DNA of 64,000 nt from NCBI RefSeq assembly GCF_013166575.1, contig NZ_JABKKE010000004.1:1-64000 (forward strand), read 5' to 3'. The stretch is from Xylanibacter rodentium. Its GTDB lineage: Bacteria; Bacteroidota; Bacteroidia; Bacteroidales; Bacteroidaceae. Below the pieces are notes generated by a model. That model did not search any database, was not told where the DNA came from, and saw only the letters and a list, made by a program, of their open reading frames with translations. The position numbers and the translations under genes are program-made. Positions 54,621 to 63,753 of this stretch are shown here, in pieces; position 1 is the stretch's first letter, and each line of letters opens with the position of its first letter.

Positions 54621-54702
54621 ATCTTATGCAAAGATAGTACAAACGAGCGCAATGAAAACTTGTTTTCAAATTGCCGAGTGTAGTTTATCTTATGCAAAGA
54701 TA
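54621..54702 (-). promoter_or_regulatory. Duplicated promoter boxes of the amylase gene
   Basis: The 16-nt ATCTTATGCAAAGATA occurs at 54621-54636 and again at 54687-54702. On the minus strand each reads TATCTTTG (TANNTTTG) and lies 34 and 100 nt before the amylase ATG. Confidence 0.6.
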
Positions 54703-54758
54703 CATCATTATTTGTTATCTTTTTCGTGTATTGTTGTGAATCATCAGGATATTGCTGC

Positions 54759-54772
54759 GCAAACGATTGCAT
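54759..54772. promoter_or_regulatory. LacI-family operator upstream of the amylase gene
   Basis: GCAAACGATTGCAT is identical to 62538-62551 between susC and the LacI-type gene and has the CG-centred palindrome typical of LacI-family operators. It is about 57 nt upstream of the distal promoter box. Confidence 0.6.
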
Positions 54773-54832
54773 CCGGTTCCAAAACTTTTATGCCGGACCG
54801 GAAAAATCCGACTGCGAAGACAACAATGAGGA

Positions 54833-54981
54833 TGGTGTGTCAGAATATGAATATTACATGAAGTTGGGACATATTCTTGTATTTGGCCGCCAAATAAATG
54901 TTGAATATCAACATGTTATAAAAACGGACAAATACAAGAATATGTCCCTGCAAGTCTGATGGGCCGGATTTTGACACGGCC
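54833..54981. repeat. Palindromic repeat, GTAGGGAC family with GGCCGTGTCAAAAT ends
   Basis: Inner arms 54862-54889 (GTTGGGACATATTCTTGTAT..) and 54925-54955, outer ends GGTGTGTCAGAAT and ATTTTGACACGGCC. It lies between the susF-like and amylase genes and, with the promoters beside it, splits the polysaccharide locus into two transcription units. Confidence 0.75.
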
Positions 54982-55014
54982 TTAAAAAGCTATTACAATA
55001 TCTGTCTTCCAATG

Positions 55015-56412
55015 TTATTTAGCCTCGAGAGTGCACATGGCCTTCCCCGGGCAATTAGGATAGATAGCGACGTGATATGTTCCGGCTTCCACCGTGATGT
55101 TGTCACCTCCCATTGTCAGGTTTTCCGTGGGGCCGCCCCAGTTGATGGCCCAAGCGTCATTGGCGCGGAACTTGAAAGTTCCTGAGGTGAAGGTCACATC
55201 GCCTTCCCAGCAACGCTTGTCCTTGTTATATTCAAGAGGAGTGCTTGCGTCCCATCCGCCGGCGGTCGCGTCACCGATAACACCGATTGTTGTTATAGGA
55301 GTGACCGTGATGGTCTTGTCAACCAGACTTGCCTCAAGCATGCAGTAGCCTTCACCGATTCCTTCAGGAAGAGTCATGTTGGCGGCATCACCGGCAGTGG
55401 AGAAGTCTTTGCCATAGTTGAGGCCGTCCCAGTTTTGCTGTGAGCAGAGTTTGAACTCGTTGCCGAGCCACATGAAGCCTTTGTAATTGCCGTCGAAAGC
55501 CTGTGAGGAAATGACGTCGTTCTGGCTCCATCCGTTGCCGGAACCTGCCACGTAGAGATATTCCTGAAAGTTGATAAGCTCTACGACGTATGTGCCTTCC
55601 ATCATGTTCAGGGTCACTTTCACAAAGCGTGCGTCACCGGGATGTACCTTTAACGAACCGTCATCGGTGAGTTCGTTGCGGCGTGCCAGGAATCCGGCCT
55701 CACCAAGCTTGTTGTTGCCATTGCCTTCCTTGATGCCGAGTACCATACTCCAGTCGTTGGAGGCAACAGTCTTGTCGTCGGTTATGGCGAACCATATGTC
55801 ACCTTCGGCGTTTACGCATGAAGCGTCGAACATCACGGTGAATATCGGGTCGTCGTAAACATTCTGTTCGCTGTGAGTGAACGGGAGAGTGGTGCATGCG
55901 GGTTCCCATGCCGACGGCTGACCGATGATGTAGTAATGCTCGGAGATGTCGGGAGCCGTTAGCTTGGCCTTGATGGCAAACTCGCCCGACGTGGCGGTCT
56001 TGACGGTTGTCTCGCCGTTTGACAGCCACTGCTCGACAGTGGCTGTCATGTCGCGCTCTACGGGAGCCTTGCCGAAGTTGTCTTCGACATACTTCTTGAG
56101 GTCGGCTGTTGCCATCTCGCCGTCGGCTGTCATGTTGTAGCTTGCGGAACCGATGTTCAGCCGGTATGTCACTTTTGAGTAAGCCTCGTCTGTGGCTGTA
56201 GGAGCCACAACATTGCACACTTTCACGTTCTGCTGCTCTTCGGCTATTGTGGCAAAGTCGATGAGGGTGACTTCGGAAACGCTGCCGTTTCCAAATGTTA
56301 TAGCCTCTGTTTCCGGGTAGGCTTGTGGCTGTGCCCAGTCAGTGTAGTCATCATCTGTGCATGATGCTACAGTGGCAATAAAGGCAAATCCGAATAATAT
56401 TTTCTTAATCAT
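55015..56412 (-). CDS. susF: SusF-like starch-binding surface lipoprotein
   Basis: 465 residues. Lipoprotein signal with lipobox VASC (Cys18) followed by an acidic DDDYTDW segment, a surface-export signal in this phylum. Three tandem beta modules: an N-terminal Ig-like domain (to about 165) and two starch-binding-type domains with the W/N aromatic pattern (YYIIGQPSAWEPAC; YVAGSGNGWSQNDVIS; GVIGDATAGGWDASTPLEYN). The last phrase is diagnostic of SusE/SusF proteins. It is the fourth gene of the susC operon, 20 bp after susE. Confidence 0.8.
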   Translation of the reverse strand: MIKKILFGFAFIATVASCTDDDYTDWAQPQAYPETEAITFGNGSVSEVTLIDFATIAEEQQNVKVCNVVAPTATDEAYSKVTYRLNIGSASYNMTADGEMATADLKKYVEDNFGKAPVERDMTATVEQWLSNGETTVKTATSGEFAIKAKLTAPDISEHYYIIGQPSAWEPACTTLPFTHSEQNVYDDPIFTVMFDASCVNAEGDIWFAITDDKTVASNDWSMVLGIKEGNGNNKLGEAGFLARRNELTDDGSLKVHPGDARFVKVTLNMMEGTYVVELINFQEYLYVAGSGNGWSQNDVISSQAFDGNYKGFMWLGNEFKLCSQQNWDGLNYGKDFSTAGDAANMTLPEGIGEGYCMLEASLVDKTITVTPITTIGVIGDATAGGWDASTPLEYNKDKRCWEGDVTFTSGTFKFRANDAWAINWGGPTENLTMGGDNITVEAGTYHVAIYPNCPGKAMCTLEAK

Positions 56413-56432
56413 AAAAATCTGTTTTTATTGAA

Positions 56433-57626
56433 TTATTTTAAGATGAAACGGTAGTAGCCGGTGATATCATTGAGGATGATGAGGTATTTGCCTGCAGTTT
56501 CAATTGTGATGTTTTCACCGTTGTGTGTTCCGTATCCGTAGAAGCCGTCACTGAGAGTCGTTACCGGACCGCCGATGTTGAAGTCCCAGTCACCCTGGTT
56601 GAATTTTACACCACCGGCCGGCAGTTCCATCTCGATCCACCAGTCGTGATTGTCTGCGCCGGCAACCGTTGTTACAGGATTCATCGGTGTGTCTTGTGAC
56701 CAACCGTTGAAGTCACCGAGAATATACATTTGTGCTCTTGTCGTAACACTCTCTGCATAAGGCTCGACCTTCAGTTCGTGTTTGCCAGTGTTAAGAGTTA
56801 CGGTGTAATATCCCGGAGCCATTGTGATGTTGCCCGAGCCTCCGTCGTTCTCTACAAAGTCGCTTCCGTTCATACCCCACTGATGATCCCAGTCGCCGGG
56901 AGCTTTCTTGAGTTTGAAGCCGTTGCCTGCGAGGTAACCGGTCCATACAAGTTCGCCGTCGCCGGTCTTCTTGTCAAATTCGTAGTCTTTCTGTGGCTGC
57001 ATCGGGAAGAGACTTGTAGGTACGTCATCGGCCCACTTGCCGTCTGCGATGTCACCACCGATAAGATACCACCAGTCGGGATCGGCATCCTTAAGCTCTA
57101 CATAGTAAGGAATGGCGTTGATCTTGATCACGTTTGACACCACTTCGCCAAAAGCGTTCATACCGGCGTCAATTACGGCCGCCTTCAAACGGATGCTGAG
57201 TTCCACCTTTCCCGGAACAGCATTTTCCTCCCATACATTGAGCTGCTGTAGGGCTTTGGCGAGGGATGTCGCCAAGATGCCGGTCTTACATTCTGTAGTT
57301 GTCTCTTCGAGAGTGACGTAGTCGGCACCTGTGTTGTCTTCGGCAGCAATGTCGTATACCTTTTCGAAAGTTCCTTTTGTGGATACCTGGACATAATATG
57401 TGGCTATGACAGGTGCATTGTCGGCAGTGTATTGCGGCTGTGACCATGTTAGGTTGATGCTTTCTGTGCGCGACAGGTCAACAGTGCCGTTGGCAACGGA
57501 AGGAGCGTTGAGCTTAAACTCGGTGGGCTGTAGCAGTGTCGGGTTTGAGTCGCGGTCATCGCTGCAGGAAGTCATCGAGAGTACTCCTGCCGCAAATAAC
57601 ATTATGTTTGAAAATATCTTGTTCAT
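56433..57626 (-). CDS. susE: SusE-like starch-binding surface lipoprotein
   Basis: 397 residues from the start at 57626 (MNKIFSNIM; four extra residues if 57638 is used). Lipobox SMTSC, then SDDRDSNPTLLQPTEFKLNA, the N-terminal SusE domain (INLTWSQPQYTADNAPVIAT). Two carbohydrate-binding modules follow (WWYLIGGDIADGKWADDVPT; YILGDFNGWSQDTPMNPVTT). SusE holds starch chains near the SusC/SusD channel. It follows susD by 21 bp and is co-transcribed with susF. Confidence 0.85.
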   Translation of the reverse strand: MNKIFSNIMLFAAGVLSMTSCSDDRDSNPTLLQPTEFKLNAPSVANGTVDLSRTESINLTWSQPQYTADNAPVIATYYVQVSTKGTFEKVYDIAAEDNTGADYVTLEETTTECKTGILATSLAKALQQLNVWEENAVPGKVELSIRLKAAVIDAGMNAFGEVVSNVIKINAIPYYVELKDADPDWWYLIGGDIADGKWADDVPTSLFPMQPQKDYEFDKKTGDGELVWTGYLAGNGFKLKKAPGDWDHQWGMNGSDFVENDGGSGNITMAPGYYTVTLNTGKHELKVEPYAESVTTRAQMYILGDFNGWSQDTPMNPVTTVAGADNHDWWIEMELPAGGVKFNQGDWDFNIGGPVTTLSDGFYGYGTHNGENITIETAGKYLIILNDITGYYRFILK

Positions 57627-57647
57627 ATTCTTATACATTTTTATATA

Positions 57648-59318
57648 TTAATAACCCGGATTCTGTTTGAGGTTCTTGTTGACATTGATATCGTCATCAG
57701 GCAATGCAAAGATGTTTCTTGTCTCACTGAAGCTCACACCGTTGGGATCACCGCCTTTCCACTCCCATTTGTAGTCGGTATTGCCGCCATAGTATCCGTA
57801 ACGTATGAGGTCGGTACGGCGGAAGCCCTCATAATATAGTTCGCGGGCACGCTCGTCAAGAATCTGGTTGAGCGAGAATTGGTTCATGGTCGTTGCATTG
57901 GCGCGGGTGCGGAGTTGGTTGAGGTAGCCTGTTCCTGTGGCTGTCGTCACGCCGCCGTTGAGCTGTGCGTCGGCCTCTGCAGCGATGAGGTAAGCCTCTG
58001 CTGAACGCATGAGGAAGAAGTCGGCGTCCGGACACTTCGGGTCGTGCTGTGCACCACCGTTAGAATAGGAATTGCGGAACTTGCCAACCGAATAACCGCT
58101 TGAGAATTCTGTCGGCGTGGTGACAACAAGCTCTCGGTCGATGCCGTAGAAGAGAGCACGGTCGTCACCGGCTGCAGCCACCATGTCTTCTATATTGACA
58201 GTGGGGGCATCGGAGTTGGGGAAAAACTTACGGAGCAGTACGCTGCGGGCACGGTTGCCTGACCATGGGTCGCCGCAGCTGGCGTCAGCAGCGTTCACTT
58301 CCATATCTGCTTTCCAAGTAGAAGATATGAGGAAGTAGGTGCAACCGTAGGCAGTGGTTATGGCTCCGTCGTTGAGCAGCGGAAGGACAGCCTCTACGGA
58401 AGCACCGCTCTCGCCGTTGTCCCCCATGAAGAGCATCTGGTAAGCCGTCCACTTACCCTTGCCCGTAGTCCAGAGTTTGTGAGGGCCGTTGATTACCTTT
58501 TCGGCATATTCCTTGGCCTCACTCCAACGCTCTTCACCTGTGTAAACTTTGGCGTTGAGGTACATACGTGCGAGGAGCATATTGGCGGCATCCTGATCGG
58601 CACGTCCGTAGCCGTCGGCCTTTGAGCTTGTGCGTGCAACGGGAGCCTGCATCTTTGCGAGGCATCCGTCTTCTGTCGTTTCAACTATGACGGCAGACGG
58701 ATCATCCATGGCATTGATGGTGACAACCTTGCCGAGAAGCTCTGCCTCTATCCATTTGAAAAGGTCGGCACGGGCTATCTGATGTGCGTTGGAGGCCGAA
58801 AGATTTAATGTGAAGGGTACATTGCCGTACAGATCCATCAGATAGTAATAATAGAGTGTGCGGAGGAAACGGATTTCGGCAGTACGTGTACCGTCAATAC
58901 CGCCACACACGTTGAGATAATGGTTGCAGTAGTTGATACCGTTGTACAGACGGTAATAGAATCCTCTCAACATCGGATGCGCCGCTGTGTTCTGATTGTA
59001 GTTGAAATCGGGAATACCGGGGTCACTCCATGCACAAATCGACTCGTCGGTGCCCAGTTCCTGAGCGTTGAACAGCTGACGGACGAATCCGGTTGTACCG
59101 CCGTCAAGGCCGTCGATATCGCAGTCACCGTCCTTACCGGTCTGGCCGGCAAGAACCATGTTGGCGTAGCACTTGGTGTAAAGTGCGGGCTCATCAGGAG
59201 TCATGATCGTACTTGGATCGGCAGGTGTAACGTCCAGGTCGTTGACGCAGGATGCCAATCCTGCTGTGAGCATGAGAGCTGCTACAGGAAGTATATTCTT
59301 TAAATATTTCAGTTTCAT
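57648..59318 (-). CDS. susD: SusD-family glycan-binding lipoprotein
   Basis: 556 residues from MKLKYLKNI (the ORF adds two codons). Lipobox LASC (Cys24). The SusD/RagB helical TPR framework is present: N-terminal LDVTPADPSTIMTPDEPALY, RFLRTLYYYYLMDLYGNVPF, LLARMYLNAKVYTGEERWSE and the C-terminal ILDERARELYYEGFRRTDLI. SusD is the lid on the SusC barrel and binds starch helices. It starts 23 bp after the susC stop. Confidence 0.92.
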   Translation of the reverse strand: MKLKYLKNILPVAALMLTAGLASCVNDLDVTPADPSTIMTPDEPALYTKCYANMVLAGQTGKDGDCDIDGLDGGTTGFVRQLFNAQELGTDESICAWSDPGIPDFNYNQNTAAHPMLRGFYYRLYNGINYCNHYLNVCGGIDGTRTAEIRFLRTLYYYYLMDLYGNVPFTLNLSASNAHQIARADLFKWIEAELLGKVVTINAMDDPSAVIVETTEDGCLAKMQAPVARTSSKADGYGRADQDAANMLLARMYLNAKVYTGEERWSEAKEYAEKVINGPHKLWTTGKGKWTAYQMLFMGDNGESGASVEAVLPLLNDGAITTAYGCTYFLISSTWKADMEVNAADASCGDPWSGNRARSVLLRKFFPNSDAPTVNIEDMVAAAGDDRALFYGIDRELVVTTPTEFSSGYSVGKFRNSYSNGGAQHDPKCPDADFFLMRSAEAYLIAAEADAQLNGGVTTATGTGYLNQLRTRANATTMNQFSLNQILDERARELYYEGFRRTDLIRYGYYGGNTDYKWEWKGGDPNGVSFSETRNIFALPDDDINVNKNLKQNPGY

Positions 59319-59341
59319 ATTCATAATCTTTTAATGAGTTG

Positions 59342-62300
59342 TCAGAAGTTGAGGCTAAGTCCTAACTGTATGGTGAACGGTCTCGGATAGATGTAGTTGT
59401 CGATTCCATCGGGATTGTTCCGGTCGGCACCACCTGAAATTTCCGGATCGATGCCGTCATATTTTGTGATGGTAAAGACATTGGTAGCTGCAAGGAAGAT
59501 GCGGCCCGAGGGTCCGTCATATACTTTGCTTTTGAACAGATTATCGAAAGAGTAACCCAATGTGATGTTGTCGCATTTAAGGAAACTTGCGTTCTGCACG
59601 AAATGGTCGGAGAGCACCTTGTCGTATGTCACCCATCCGTTGGCAAGAGCGGAAGGAGTGACGTTCTGCAGATAGTCGAATGAGGAGTCGTATCTCTTTT
59701 CGACATTCACGTATCCGGCCTGTGTGTCATTGAATACATAGTTGTCGAAACTTGCGCGGAGAGAGAAACCGAAGTCCCAGTTCTTGTACTGGAGGCGCGA
59801 GCTGAGACCGGCAATCCAGGGAGCAGCGGGGCTCTTGTAGAAATAACGGTCGTCGTTGGTTATCTTTCCGTCGGCATTGCGGTCGACGAACACGCCCTCA
59901 AGCGGTTTGCCGGCAGCGTCGTATACCTGTTGGAACACATAGAACGAGTTTGCCGGATGACCTACGGAGTGAGCCTGGCATAGGTTGCCGGTACCGGAGG
60001 ATATACCTCCTGTCATGACGATGGCCGATTTGCCTGTGAGTTCGGTAATCTCGTTCTTGTTGTATGTTGCGTTGGCTGTGACCTCCCAGTTCCAGTTCTT
60101 TGACTGGATGGGGCGCACGGTGAGTGACATCTCGACACCGGTGTTTTTCAGCGAACCGATGTTTGAGGACACCTGGTTACGGAAGTTTGAGCCGGCTGCC
60201 ACTGTCGCAGTGTTGATAAGGTCTGTTGTCTTGCGGTAATAGTAGTCAACGCTACCTGTAATGCGGTTGTTGAGGAAGCTGAAGTCGATACCGGCGTTCC
60301 ATGTCTCGGTCGTTTCCCACGAAAGATTCTCGTTGTAAGCGTCCGGACGATAGAGGAGACCGCTGTCGTTCACGCCATTGATCGGGTAACGGCCGTTGGT
60401 GTTGGTGCTGTTTACGTTGTAAGAAGCGAAATAGTTGTAGTTGCCTATACCGTCCTGCTGGCCTGTCTTACCCCAACCGAGACGGAGCTTCAACTCTGAC
60501 AGTGCCTTGACATTCTTGAGAAATGCCTCTTCGTTGATTTTCCATCCGAGAGCTACAGACGGGAATGTTGCCCAATGCTCTTTGAAGCGTGACGAACCGT
60601 CGCGGCGGACGGTGGCGGTGAGCATGTAGCGATCGAAGGCGATGTAGTTTGCACGGCCGTAGAAACTGACGAGATAGCTCTCCTGTTTCCATTCGCTTAT
60701 CGATTCGTTATATAGTGTCCCCACTTTGTCAGTCTCCGTGTTGGTGGACGGATAGATGCCTGCGTAGTGTGAGTTGCCCCAATACTTGTTGTGCGACCAC
60801 TCGTAACCACCCATTATATCAAAGTGCTGCGTCTTTGCAAAGTCTTTGTAGTACTGTGCGTATGCAGTGTATGTGAGGTTGTATTTGCTCTCTTTCGTAA
60901 ATCCGTCGTTGCCATAGTAGAAGTTCGTCGGTCCCCATGGGGCGTATGTCGTGTACTGATTGCCGTTGGCCCAGTCACCGGAGAAATTCATGTGAAGACG
61001 GAGGTCTTCAAAACCGTGTACTTGATAGTCAACCTCAACATTGCCCATATAGTCGCGTGAGTTTGCCCTGTCATCCTTTTCGTTGAGCATTGCTACGGGG
61101 TTGGAAGTGGCGTTTTTGTTGTGCATGAGCGGATAATCGGGGTCGTTCAGCGTCGTTCCGGCAATCATCCAGTCAAAGTATCTGTTGGTGTTCTTGAACT
61201 GACTGTTCCAGCTGTACACAGGCTGTGTCGGGTCCATGCGTGCGGCGTTGCTGATAGCGTCGGTATTGGCGTATTGATTCTTGGCATACATGAACTTACC
61301 GTTGACATTAAACTTCAGGTGGTCATCAAAGAACGATGGATTGAGGGTCATGCTGGCTGTCGTGCGACGGAAACCGCTTGTCTTAAGAATACCGCTTTGG
61401 CCTGTGTAACCTACCGACACACGATATGGCATGTTGGCTATGCCGCCGGAAATGGTGAGGTTATGCTCGTGGCTGACGGCAGTGCGGTAAATATTGTCCT
61501 GCCAGTCGGTGTTGGCCGTACCGAGAAGGGCGGCGGCATCCGATTCCTCGCCGTAATAGCTCTTTATGAACTCGCGGTACTGATTGCCGTCAAGCACGTC
61601 GAGAGTCTTGGTCTTTGTGGAGATGGATACACTTCCGTTGTAGCTCACCTGCGGAGCCATGTTCTTGCGTCCTTTTTTGGTGGTGATGATGATGACACCG
61701 TTAGAACCGCGGCTACCGTAGATAGCGGTGGCAGAAGCGTCTTTCAACACTGTGAAACTCTCGATGTCGTTTGGGTTGACCATAGAAAGCGGGTTGGAAA
61801 GACCCTTCACGCCCTGGTTGTCCATAGCCAGACCGTCAATGACAATCAGCGGGTCATTGGAGGCGTTGAGTGACGAACCGCCACGGATGCGGATTCTTGC
61901 ACCACTACCGGGAGAGCCACCGTTGCTTACGACATTCACACCGGCAATCTTGCCCTGCATCATATCCTGGGCGTTGGTGATAAGACCGTGGTTCTTTTCA
62001 TCAGGCTTGATGGCTGTAACCGAACCGGTAAGGTCATTCTTTTTCGCCTGGCCATAACCGATGACAACAACTTCGTTCAATGCATTGGTGTCATCGCTCA
62101 TGACGATGGCCATGTTGGTAGTAGCTTTTACGGTTTGGGCGGTCATTCCCAAATAGGTGAAAGTCAGTTCTGTACCAGGTGCGGCATTGACGGAGAAGTT
62201 ACCGTCGATGTCGGTAATGCCGAGAGGCTTGCCGTTGGCTGTGATGGTAGCACCCATAACGGGCTCACCCGAAGCATCTTTTACTTGTCCCTTGATGGCA

Positions 62301-62389
62301 TTTGATTGCGCAAAGGAACTTGCAGCAAGGAGAAGACCTCCAGCGAGAGTCAATGTCCTTAGAGGCAATTTGAATTTTACCTGCTTCAT
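59342..62389 (-). CDS. susC: SusC-family TonB-dependent outer-membrane importer
   Basis: 1015 residues. Signal peptide, then the carboxypeptidase-regulatory-like domain (IKGQVKDASGEPVMGATITA), the TonB box NEVVVIGYGQAKKNDLTGSV, the plug (RIRGGSSLNASNDPLIVIDG, SIYGSRGSNGVIIITTKKG-like ATAIYGSRGSNGVI) and a long barrel ending RPFTIQLGLSLNF. It imports oligosaccharides bound by SusD. The companion SusD/E/F and an alpha-amylase indicate starch or maltodextrin as substrate. First gene of the operon, divergent from the LacI-type regulator. Confidence 0.95.
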   Translation of the reverse strand: MKQVKFKLPLRTLTLAGGLLLAASSFAQSNAIKGQVKDASGEPVMGATITANGKPLGITDIDGNFSVNAAPGTELTFTYLGMTAQTVKATTNMAIVMSDDTNALNEVVVIGYGQAKKNDLTGSVTAIKPDEKNHGLITNAQDMMQGKIAGVNVVSNGGSPGSGARIRIRGGSSLNASNDPLIVIDGLAMDNQGVKGLSNPLSMVNPNDIESFTVLKDASATAIYGSRGSNGVIIITTKKGRKNMAPQVSYNGSVSISTKTKTLDVLDGNQYREFIKSYYGEESDAAALLGTANTDWQDNIYRTAVSHEHNLTISGGIANMPYRVSVGYTGQSGILKTSGFRRTTASMTLNPSFFDDHLKFNVNGKFMYAKNQYANTDAISNAARMDPTQPVYSWNSQFKNTNRYFDWMIAGTTLNDPDYPLMHNKNATSNPVAMLNEKDDRANSRDYMGNVEVDYQVHGFEDLRLHMNFSGDWANGNQYTTYAPWGPTNFYYGNDGFTKESKYNLTYTAYAQYYKDFAKTQHFDIMGGYEWSHNKYWGNSHYAGIYPSTNTETDKVGTLYNESISEWKQESYLVSFYGRANYIAFDRYMLTATVRRDGSSRFKEHWATFPSVALGWKINEEAFLKNVKALSELKLRLGWGKTGQQDGIGNYNYFASYNVNSTNTNGRYPINGVNDSGLLYRPDAYNENLSWETTETWNAGIDFSFLNNRITGSVDYYYRKTTDLINTATVAAGSNFRNQVSSNIGSLKNTGVEMSLTVRPIQSKNWNWEVTANATYNKNEITELTGKSAIVMTGGISSGTGNLCQAHSVGHPANSFYVFQQVYDAAGKPLEGVFVDRNADGKITNDDRYFYKSPAAPWIAGLSSRLQYKNWDFGFSLRASFDNYVFNDTQAGYVNVEKRYDSSFDYLQNVTPSALANGWVTYDKVLSDHFVQNASFLKCDNITLGYSFDNLFKSKVYDGPSGRIFLAATNVFTITKYDGIDPEISGGADRNNPDGIDNYIYPRPFTIQLGLSLNF

Positions 62390-62474
62390 CGTCGTTTTGG
62401 TTTTAAGTTAATATTAATTATAGTAATAAATGTTTTAGTTGGCTTTATACCCACATCTTGGACTTTTATAGCTA

Positions 62475-62551
62475 CAAAAGTAGTTTGTTTTACTATTCCA
62501 TGTACTTTTATTGATTAAAATCCGTTACTTTTGTAGTGCAAACGATTGCAT
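62475..62551. promoter_or_regulatory. Divergent promoters of susC and lacI-type gene with shared operator
   Basis: Minus strand TACTTTTG (62475-62482) precedes susC by 86 nt. Plus strand TACTTTTG (62526-62533) precedes the regulator gene. GCAAACGATTGCAT (62538-62551) lies at the regulator's predicted start site and about 60 nt upstream of the susC box, a position for autorepression and control of susC. Confidence 0.6.
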
Positions 62552-62637
62552 GATAAAAAGCGGGATATAAGTAAACGAAAGATGGAATATTATCATAATA
62601 TTTAATAATTTTGCCAACGTAGTCAAAGCCTCAATCT

Positions 62638-63663
62638 ATGAGCAAGATAATGCCTAAAACAATGAAAGATATTGCTCGCGACCTCGGCGTATCAGTATCC
62701 ACGGTGAGTAGAGCGTTGATGGACAGTCCACGTATCAGTGCTGTCCAGAAGGAACGTATACAGCAGTATGCACGTGAGTACAACTTCTGTCCCAATATGA
62801 TAGGTGAAGCATTACGGCATAGCAAAGTGAAGCCGATGAAGGTGATTGGAGTAATCTTGCCTGAAATGGTACATTATTTCTTTATGTCTGTCCTCTCCGG
62901 TATTGAGGAAGAAGCCCGCTCGCGCGGATACAGTGTTATGGTGGCTCAGAGCAACGAACGTTATGAAAAGGAGGTGGCCATCTGCAATGATTTCTACAAG
63001 AACAAGGTGTGTGGTATCATTGTGTCGCAAGCGAAAGATACAAAGCAGTATGGTCATTTTCAGAAATTGATGTCAAATGGTATACCGTTGGTTTTCTATG
63101 ACCGTATCTGTACGGGGATAAATTGTTCGCGAGTGGTTGTAGATGACTATATGGGAGCTTATACAGCAGTTTCCCACTTGATTGAATCCGGTTGCAGCCG
63201 TATAGCGTTCTATGGTTCGCCAATGAATATGGAGATATCCAAGAACAGATACAATGGTTATCATGATGCTCTTGTCAAGCATGGACTTAGGGAAAATCCC
63301 GACTGGGTGAAATTATGCGATAATCGTGCTGAGGCTGAGGCATTTACCCCCCCCATTTTGCGGGAGAATCCTCGTCCTGACGCATTCTTTGCCATCAACG
63401 ACGATACGGCTATAGGTATACTTTATACGGCGAAACACATGGGATTTAAAGTGCCTGATGATATCAGTATCTGTGGCTTCACCAATGGCGACCGTTCCAA
63501 AGCCTGCGACCCGCTGCTTACGACAGTGGATCAGAGAGGCACTTTGGTGGGAAAGAAGGCAGCCGACATCTTGATAGGATTGGTGGAAGGCTCTCTTCCG
63601 ATGGATAAAACGGTGCGTGGTATGGTAAGAACCAGCTTGGTGATAAGAGGTACTACGAGATAG
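62638..63663 (+). CDS. LacI-family transcriptional regulator
   Basis: 341 residues. The N-terminal helix-turn-helix and hinge MKDIARDLGVSVSTVSRALM are classical LacI, followed by the YNFCPNMIGEALRHSKVKP hinge and a periplasmic-binding-protein-like sensor domain (VIGVILPEMVHYFFMSVLSG; VPDDISICGFTNGDRSKACD). The effector is a sugar derived from the adjacent locus. Most starch loci in Bacteroides use SusR instead, while LacI-type regulators next to sus-like genes are common in Prevotella. It probably binds GCAAACGATTGCAT sites at 62538 and 54759. Divergent from susC; an MFS importer gene follows 90 bp downstream. Confidence 0.92.
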   Translation: MSKIMPKTMKDIARDLGVSVSTVSRALMDSPRISAVQKERIQQYAREYNFCPNMIGEALRHSKVKPMKVIGVILPEMVHYFFMSVLSGIEEEARSRGYSVMVAQSNERYEKEVAICNDFYKNKVCGIIVSQAKDTKQYGHFQKLMSNGIPLVFYDRICTGINCSRVVVDDYMGAYTAVSHLIESGCSRIAFYGSPMNMEISKNRYNGYHDALVKHGLRENPDWVKLCDNRAEAEAFTPPILRENPRPDAFFAINDDTAIGILYTAKHMGFKVPDDISICGFTNGDRSKACDPLLTTVDQRGTLVGKKAADILIGLVEGSLPMDKTVRGMVRTSLVIRGTTR

Positions 63664-63753
63664 CGGCTCTTGCTTGGGTGTTTAAAAAATAGCATTTCGG
63701 TGATTGTGAATATATATGATAAGAGACCTGAAACAATAAAATATATAACGATA

